A DNA stretch of 64,000 nucleotides from Amycolatopsis vancoresmycina. Its GTDB lineage: Bacteria; Actinomycetota; Actinomycetes; Mycobacteriales; Pseudonocardiaceae. The stretch is from positions 62,001 to 126,000 of the forward strand of contig NZ_JNYY01000003.1 of NCBI RefSeq assembly GCF_000716785.1. Direction: 5' to 3'. Both the position numbers and the translations under genes were made by a program. The first letter of the stretch is position 1. The number at the start of each line of letters is the position of its first letter. This document shows, piece by piece, positions 45,801 to 54,800 of this stretch. Below the pieces are notes generated by a model. That model worked only from the letters and a program-made list of their open reading frames with translations. It ran no database searches and was not told the DNA's origin.

Positions 45801-48800
45801 TGGTGCGTCACCTCGGGAGCCGTGCGGGTCACCGACACCGACCCGGCGCCGGATCCGGACCAGGCCGCGGTCTGGGGTCTCGGCCGCGTCGCCGCCCTCG
45901 AGCACCCCGACCGCTGGGGCGGTTTGATCGACGTAGCGTCCACTGTGGACCCTGTGAAGTTCCAAGCCCTGATCGGCGGCGACGAGGATCAGGTTGCGCT
46001 GCGCGCGGAAGGATCCTTCGGCCGCCGCCTCGAGCACGCCCCACCCGCCGGGCCGGCGTGGACCCCGCGTGGCACCGTGCTCGTCACCGGCGGCACCGGC
46101 GCGCTGGGCACGCACGTCGCCCGCCGCCTCGCCCGCGAAGGCGCCGACCACCTCGTGCTCGTCTCCCGCCGGGGCGCCGACGCGCCCGGGGCCACCGAGC
46201 TGAGCGCCGAACTGGCCGAGCTCGGCGCCCGCGTGACGTTCGCCGCCGGCGACGTCGCGGACCGGGCGTTCGTGGCGGAACTCCTGGACCGGGTCAGCCC
46301 CGGCCTCACCGCCGTCGTGCACACGGCCGGGATCGTCCGGTCCGCGCCGCTGTCCGAAGTGGACGACTTCGCCGCGCAGTGGGCGGCCAAGGCGACCGGG
46401 GCGCGGCACCTCGACGAACTGCTCGCCGACACCGACCTCGACGCGTTCGTCCTCTTCTCCTCGATCGCCGGGGTGTGGGGCAGCGGGCAGCAGGGCTGTT
46501 ACGGCGCCGCCAACGCCTACCTCGATGCGCTCGCCGAAGCCCGCCGCGCCCGCGGCCTGGCCGCGACCGCCGTGGCCTGGGGACCGTGGGCGGACGGCGG
46601 GATGGCCGCCGACAACGACGCCGAGGACTACCTGCTGCGCCGCGGTTTGCGCGCGCTGGACCCGGGTGCGGCCGTCTCGGCGCTGCTGCGGGCCGCGGGC
46701 GGCGACACGAACGTCACCTTCGCCGACGTCGACTGGGCCCGGTTCGCCGCGGCCTTCACCTCCCGGCGGCCGAGCCCGCTGCTCACCACGATCCCCGAAG
46801 CCGTTCCCGAGCCGGAGGCTCCCGCGGACGGCGGTCTCGTCGCCCGGCTGCGCGGCCTGACCCCGGCCGTCGCCGACGAGGTGCTGCTGCAGCTCGTCCG
46901 CGACCAGGCCGCCGCGGTGCTCGGCCACCCGAGCGCGGCCGCCGTCGCCCCGGACCGCGCCTTCCAGGAGATCGGCTTCGATTCCTTGACCGCGCTCGAG
47001 TTCCGGGACGCCCTGCGCGCCGAAACCGGGCTCGCGTTGCCCGCGACGCTCGTCTACGACTGGCCGACACCGCTCGCGCTGGCCGGGCACCTGCGCGCCG
47101 GGGTCCTGGGCGACCCGGCCGAACGCGTCACCACGACGGTGACCGCCGCCGACGAACCCATCGCCATCGTCGCGATGAGCTGCCGGTACGCGGGCGGGGT
47201 CGCGTCGCCGGAAGACCTGTGGCGCCTGGTGTCCGAAGGCGCGGACGCGGTCTCGGGCTTCCCGGCGGACCGCGGCTGGGATCTGGAGAACCTCTACGAC
47301 GCCGACCCGGCCCGCCTCGGCTCGGTGACCGTCACCGAGGGCGCGTTCCTCGACGCGGCAGGCGGGTTCGACGCCGGGTTCTTCGGCATCTCCCCGCGCG
47401 AGGCCCTCGCGATGGACCCGCAGCAGCGGCTCCTGCTGGAGCTCGCGTGGGAGGCGTTCGAGCGCGCGGGCCTCGACCCGGCGACCGTGCGCGGCAGCCG
47501 GACCGGCGTGTTCGCGGGCACCAACAGCCACGACTACACGACGCTGCTCCTGAACTCGGCCGACGTCCTGGAGGGCCACCTCGCCACCGGCAACGCGGCG
47601 AGCGTCGCCTCGGGCCGGCTGGCCTACACCTTCGGGCTGGAGGGCCCGGCCGTCTCCGTCGACACGGCGTGCTCGTCGTCGCTGGTGGCGCTGCACCTGG
47701 CCGTCCAGTCGCTGCGGCTCGGCGAGTGCTCGATGGCCTTGGCCGGCGGAGTCACGGTGATGGCCACGCCGGGCACGTTCGTCGAGTTCAGCCGTCAGCG
47801 CGGCCTCGCGCCCGACGGCCGCTGCAAGGCGTTCGCGGACGCCGCGGACGGCACGGCCTGGGGCGAAGGCGCGGGCCTGCTGCTGCTGGAGCGGCTGTCG
47901 GACGCCCAGCGGAACGGGCACCGCGTGCTGGCCGTCGTCCGCGGCTCGGCGGTCAACCAGGACGGCGCGTCCAACGGCCTGACCGCCCCCAACGGCCCGG
48001 CCCAGCAGCGGGTCATCCGCGCCGCTTTGGCCGACGCCGGTCTGTCCACAGCGGACGTCGACGTGGTCGAGGCGCACGGGACCGGCACGACACTGGGCGA
48101 CCCGATCGAGGCTCAGGCGCTGCTGTCGACTTATGGCCAGGACCGGGAAACGCCGCTGTGGCTGGGCTCGGTGAAGTCCAACATCGGCCACACCCAGGCG
48201 GCGGCCGGGGTGGCGGGCGTCATCAAGATGGTCATGGCGATGCGGCACGGCGTGCTGCCGCGGACCTTGCACGTCGACGCGCCTTCGTCCCATGTGGACT
48301 GGTCGGCGGGTGCGGTCGAGCTGCTGACGGAGGCGCGCGAGTGGACCGCCGACCGGCCGCGGCGGGCCGCGGTTTCGTCGTTCGGCATGAGCGGGACGAA
48401 CGCGCACACCGTCCTGGAGGCCGTTCCCGCGCGCGAGACCGAGCCGGGTGCGGCGACGGGACCGGTGCCGTGGGTGCTGTCGGCGCGGTCGGCCGATGCC
48501 CTGCGGGGACAGGCGCAGGCGCTGCTCGACCCCAGCGACTCCGCCGCCGACATCGGCTTTTCGCTGGTCACCACGCGGGCTTCCCTCCCGCATCGCGCGG
48601 TCGTGGTCGGAGACCTCGCCGCGGGCCTGACCGCCCTGGCCGCGGGCACCCCGGCGGCGAACGTCGTCACCGGCGTGGCCGAAGCGCCGGGCAAGGTCGC
48701 CCTGGTGTTCCCGGGCCAGGGTTCGCAGTGGCCGGGAATGGCCCTCGAACTGGCGGAGTCGTCGCCGGTGTTCGCGGCGCGGCTCGACGAGTGCGCGACC

Positions 48801-51800
48801 GCCCTGGAGTCCTTCGTGGACTGGTCGCTCCGCGATGTCCTGGCCGACGCGGCGGCGTTGGACCGGGTCGACGTGGTGCAGCCTGCGTTGTTCGCGGTGA
48901 TGGTGTCGCTGGCGGAGCTGTGGCGCTCCTTCGGCGTGGTGCCGGACGCGGTGGTCGGCCACTCCCAGGGGGAGATCGCCGCGGCGGTCGTCTCGGGTGC
49001 ACTGTCGCTTGAGGACGGTGCCCGGGTGGTCGCGTTGCGCAGCAAGGCGATCCTGGCGCTGGCCGGCCGCGGCGGGATGGTCTCGGTGGCCGCGCCCCTG
49101 GCCGCGGTCGAAGCGCGGTTGACCGGCGGGCTGTCGATCGCGGCGGTGAACGGCCCCGCCGCGGTCGTGGTGTCCGGCGAACCCGGCGCTCTGGACGAGC
49201 TGATCAAGTCCTGCGAAGCCGACGGGATCCGCGCAAAGCGGGTGCCGGTGGACTACGCCTCCCACTCGGCGCAGGTCGAGCAGCTGCGCGCCGAAATCCT
49301 CGACGTCCTGGCGCCGATCACGCCCCGCCGCGGCGAAACCGCCTTCATCTCGACGGTGACGGGGGAGTGGAACGAGGAGGTGGACGCCGAGTACTGGTAC
49401 ACCAACCTCCGCAGCACGGTCCGCCTCGACCGCGCGATCGAGCGGCTGAAGAGCGAAGGCTTCGGCACCTTCGTCGAGGCCTCGCCCCACCCCGTCCTGA
49501 CCATGGCCCTCGGCGAGGACGTCGTCGCACTGGGCAGCCTCCGCCGCGACGACGGCGGCCTGACCCGCTTCCACGCCGCACTGGCCGAGGCGCACGTCAC
49601 CGGGGTCGCCGTCGACTGGACCCCGGCGTTCCCGGACGCCTGCGCCGTCGACCTCCCCACCTACGCCTTCCAGCGCAAGCAGTACTGGCCCCGCCCGGCC
49701 GCCCGCACCGGCGACGCCGCCGGGCTCGGTCTCGGCGCCGTCGACCACCCGCTGCTCGGCGCCGCGACCACCCTCGCCGACGACGGCCGGCTCGTCCTCA
49801 CCGGACGGCTGGCCCGGCAGACCCACCCCTGGCTCGCCGACCACGACATCCTCGGCACGGCCCTGCTGCCCGGCACGGCGTTCGCCGAACTCGCCGTCCA
49901 CGCCGGCGACCACGCCGGGTGCGGCACCGTCGAAGAGCTCACCCTCGGCACGCCACTGGCCGTGCCCGCCACCGGCGGCGTCCAGCTGCAGGTCGTCGTC
50001 GAAGAACCCGGCGACGACAGCCGCCGCGGCATCACCGTCAGCGCCCGCCCCGACCGGCCCGGCGCGCGCTGGACCCGGCACGCCCAAGGCGTCCTGGCCC
50101 CCGGCACGCCCGAACCCGCCGCGACCCCGGCCGAGTGGCCGCCCGCCGGCGCCGAAGCCCTCGACGTCGACGCCCACTACACCGCCCTCGCGGACGCTGG
50201 TTACCACTACGGCCCCGCCTTCCGCGGCCTGCGCGCGGCGTGGCGCGGCGACGGCGAGGTGTTCGCCGAGGTGGCCCTGCCCGCCACCGACGCGTTCGCC
50301 GTCCACCCGGCCCTGCTCGACGCCGCCCTGCACGCACTGGGCCTCGGCGGGTTCTTCCCCGACGACGGCCGCGCGCGGCTCCCGTTCGCCTTCACCGACG
50401 TCGCCGTGTTCGCCGCCGGGGCCACCGCCCTGCGCGTGCGGCTGGCCGCGGCCGGGCCGAACGCGGTGTCGGTCGCGGCCACCGACCCCGCCGGGAACCC
50501 GGTGGCGAGCATCGGCGCCCTCGCGTTCCAGGTGACGTCGTCCACTGTGGACGAAGTGCCGGATGCGCTGTTCCGCACGGAGTGGGTCCCGCTCACCACG
50601 GCCGTCGTGAGTGGTAAGGCGGGTTCTAACCCGCCTTACCACTCACGACTGGCCGAGCTCGAGGTCGTGCCGGACGCCGTCGTTCTGCCGGTGACCGATG
50701 TCGAGCAGGTCCTCACGACCGCTCAGGAGTGGGTGGCCGACGAGCGGTTCGCCGCGTCCCGGCTGGTCGTGCTCACCACCGGCGCGCTCGCCGCGCTGCC
50801 CGGCGACCCGGTGCCCGGCCTCGCCCAGGCCCCGGTCTGGGGCCTGATCCGCGCGGCCCAGTCCGAGCACCCCGGCCGGTTCGTGCTCCTGGACGTCGAC
50901 GAGCGGGCGGACTCCGAAGCCGCCATCGGCACCGCCCTCGCCTCGGGCGAACCGCAGGTCGCGGCCCGCGCCGGGACGCTGCTCGCCGCGCGGCTGGCCC
51001 GCCCGGCGACCGAGCTGACGCTGCCCGCAGGCGGCGCCTGGCGCGTCGGCACCACCGGCACCGGCACCCTCGACGGCCTGGCGGCGTTCCCCGTTCCCGA
51101 GGCCGAGCTCGGCCCGGACGAGATCCGCGTCGGGGTCCGGGCGGCCGGGCTGAACTTCCGGGACGTCCTGATCACCCTCGGTATGTACCCGGGGCAGGCG
51201 CTGATGGGCGGCGAGGCCGCCGGGGTCGTGCTGGAAACCGGGGCACGGGTGCGCGGGCTCGCCGCCGGCGACCGCGTCACCGGCCTGTTCACCGGCGCGC
51301 TCGGCCCGGTCGCGGTCACCGACCACCGCCTGGTGACGCCGATGCCCGACGGCTGGAGCTTCGCCGAAGCCGCGTCGGTCCCCGTCGCGTTCGCCACCGC
51401 CTACTACGGCCTGTTCGACCTGGGCGGCCTGCAGGCGGGGCAGTCCGTGCTCGTGCACGCGGCCGCGGGCGGCGTCGGCATGGCCGCCGTCCAGCTCGCC
51501 CGGTGGAAGAACGCCGAAGTGTTCGCGACGGCGAGCGCCGGAAAGCACGACGTGCTCCGAGAGCTGGGCCTGGACACCGTCCACATCGGAGACTCGCGGT
51601 CACTGTCCTTCGAGGACCACTTCCGGACGGCGACGGCAGGACGCGGTGTCGACGTCGTGCTCGACGCCCTCGCCGGGGAATTCGTCGACGCCTCCCTGCG
51701 GCTGCTGCCTCGCGGCGGCCGGTTCGTCGAGATGGGCAAGGCCGACGTCCGGGACGCCGCCGAAGTCGCCCGCGCGCACCCGGGTGTCCATTACCGCGCG

Positions 51801-54800
51801 TTCGACCTCATCGAGGCCGGACCCGGGCGCCTGCAGGAGATCCTGCGCGAACTCGCCGGGCTCTTCGAGGCCGGCGTGCTGACGCCGCTGCCGCGCCGGA
51901 CCTGGGACGTGCGGCAGGTGCCGGAGGCGTTCCGGTTCATCAGCCAGGCCCGGCACGTCGGCAAGAACGTCGTCACCCTGCCGCGGCCCCTCGACCCGGA
52001 CGGCACCGTGCTCGTCACCGGCGGCACGGGCACGCTCGGCGCCCGCATCGCGCGGCACCTGGTGACCGCGCACGGCGTCCGGCGGCTGCTGCTGCTGTCC
52101 CGCCGCGGCCCGGACGCGCCCGGCGCCGGGGACCTGACCAGGGACCTGACCGCGCTGGGCGCCGAGGTGACGATCGCCGCGTGCGACGCCGCCGACCGCG
52201 ACGCGCTGGCCGGGCTGCTGGCCGGCCGGTCGCTGACCGGGGTCGTGCACGCTGCCGGTGTGCTCGACGACGGCCTGCTGACCAGCCTCGACCCGGCCAA
52301 GCTCGCGGACGTGCTGCGGCCCAAGGTGGCCGCCGCGATGACCCTGCACGAGCTGACCCGCGACGCGGATCTGGCGCTGTTCGTGCTGTTCTCGGCCGCC
52401 GCGGGCGTGTTCGGCACCGCTGGGCAGGGCAACTACGCGGCCGCGAACACCGCCCTCGACGCACTGGCCGCGCACCGCCGCGCCCTCGGCCTCCCCGGCG
52501 TGTCGCTGGCCTGGGGCCTGTGGGCGGAGGCCAGCGGCATGACCGGCCACCTCGGCGCCGCCGACCTGGCCCGGATGTCGCGGGGCGGGATGTCCGGCCT
52601 GTCGGACGCCGACGGCCTGGCCCTGTTCGACGCGGCCATCGCCCGCGGCGAGACACTGGCGATCCCGGCCCGGCTCGACCTTTCCGCGGCCGACGGCCCG
52701 GTGCCGCCGCTGCTGCGCGGGCTCGTCCGCACCACCCGCCGGACCGCCGCCGTCGCCGCGGGCGACGGCGACCTGGCCGCCCGCCTGCGGCCCCTGCCCG
52801 CGGCCGAACGCGACCGCCGTCTCCTGGACCTGGTCCGCGACCACGTGGCCGCGGTGCTCGGCCACGACACCGCCGGCGACATCGCACCGGACCGCTCGTT
52901 CGCCGAACTCGGCTTCGACTCGCTGACCGCGGTCGAGCTGCGCAACCGCCTCGGCACCGCAACCGGCCTCCGGCTCCCCGCGACGCTCGTGTTCGACCAC
53001 CCCGCCCCGGCCGCCCTGGTGGCTTTCCTGCGGGCCGGGCTCCTCGGCGACGTCACGCCGGCGGCGCCGGTGGTCCCGGTCGTGGCGACCGGCGACGACC
53101 CGGTCGTCATCGTCGCGATGAGCTGCCGCTACCCGGGCTCGGTCGCCTCGCCGGAGGACCTGTGGTCCCTGGTGGCGGACGGCGGCGACGCGATTTCGCC
53201 GTTCCCCGCCGACCGCGGCTGGGACCTCGACGGGCTGTACGCGCCCGAACCCGGAACCCCGGGCCGCATCTCCACCCGCAGCGGCGGGTTCGTGGCCGAA
53301 GCGAGCCGGTTCGACCCGGAGCTGTTCGACATCTCGCCGCGCGAGGCGCTGACCATGGACCCGCAGCAGCGGCTGCTGCTCGAAGCGACGTGGGAGGCGT
53401 TCGAACGCGCCGGCATCGACCCGGCGTCGGTCCGCGGCAGCCGGACCGGCGTGTTCGTCGGCGCCGCCACCTCCGGCTACGGCGCCGGCGCGGCCACCGA
53501 CGGGCTCGAAGGGCACCTGATGACCGGCGGCACGTCGTCGGTGGCGTCGGGCCGGCTGTCGTACGTGTTCGGCCTGGAAGGCCCGGCGCTGACGGTGGAC
53601 ACGGCGTGTTCGTCGTCGCTGGTGGCGCTGCACCTGGCGGTGCAGGCGCTGCGGCGCGGCGAATGCGACCTGGCGCTCGCGGGCGGGGTCACGGTCATGC
53701 CGACGCCCGGCGTCCTGCTCGCCTTCAGCCAGCAGCGCGGCCTGGCCGGGGACGGCCGGTGCAAGGCGTTCGCCGAGGCCGCGGACGGGACCGGCATGGC
53801 CGAAGGCGTCGGCCTGCTGCTGGTCGAGCGGCTGTCGGACGCACGCCGCCACGGGCACGAGGTCCTGGCCGTGGTGCGGGGTTCGGCGGTGAACTCGGAC
53901 GGGGCGTCGAACGGGCTCACGGCCCCGAACGGCCCGTCGCAGCAACGGGTGATCCGCGCCGCCCTCGCCGACGCCGGACTGTCTCCGTCCGATGTGGACG
54001 CGGTGGAAGCGCACGGCACCGGCACGAAACTCGGCGACCCGATCGAAGCACAGGCCCTGCTGGCCACCTACGGCCAGGCGCGGGAAACGCCGTTGTGGCT
54101 CGGATCGGTGAAGTCCAACCTGGGGCACACGCAGGCCGCCGCCGGGGTGGCGGGCGTCATCAAGATGGTGATGGCGATGCGGCACGGTGTCCTGCCGCGG
54201 ACGCTGCACGTCGACACGCCGTCGTCGCAAGTGGACTGGACGGCCGGCGCGGTCGAGCTGCTGACCGAGCCGCGCGAGTGGGCTTCGGACGGCCCGCGGC
54301 GAGCGGGTGTCTCGTCGTTCGGGATCTCGGGCACCAACGCCCACACCATCCTCGAACAGGCCCCGGACGTCGTCGCCGGGGAACGCGAGCCGGTCTCCGG
54401 GCCGGTGCCGTGGCTGCTGTCGGCCAAGAGCCCGGCGGCGCTGCGGGCCCAGGCGGCCCGGTTGCACGAGTTCCTGGACGGCCGCGAGGTGGTTCCCGCC
54501 GACATCGCGCTCAGCCTGGCCACCACCCGGGCCGACCTCGGCCACCGCGCCGCGGTCGTCGGCGAGACCGGACCCGAGCTGCTGGCCGGGCTGGCCGCCG
54601 TCGCCGGCGGCGACCTCGGCGCCCTGACCGGCAGCGGGAACCCCGGACGGCTCGCCGTCCTCTTCACCGGGCAGGGCGCGCAACGGCCCGGGATGGGCCG
54701 CGAGCTGTACGCGCGGTTCCCGGTGTTCGCCGGGGCCTTCGACGAGGTCCGCGCCCTGCTCGGAGACGTCGAGAGCGAGCACCTCGATCAGACCGGGCAC

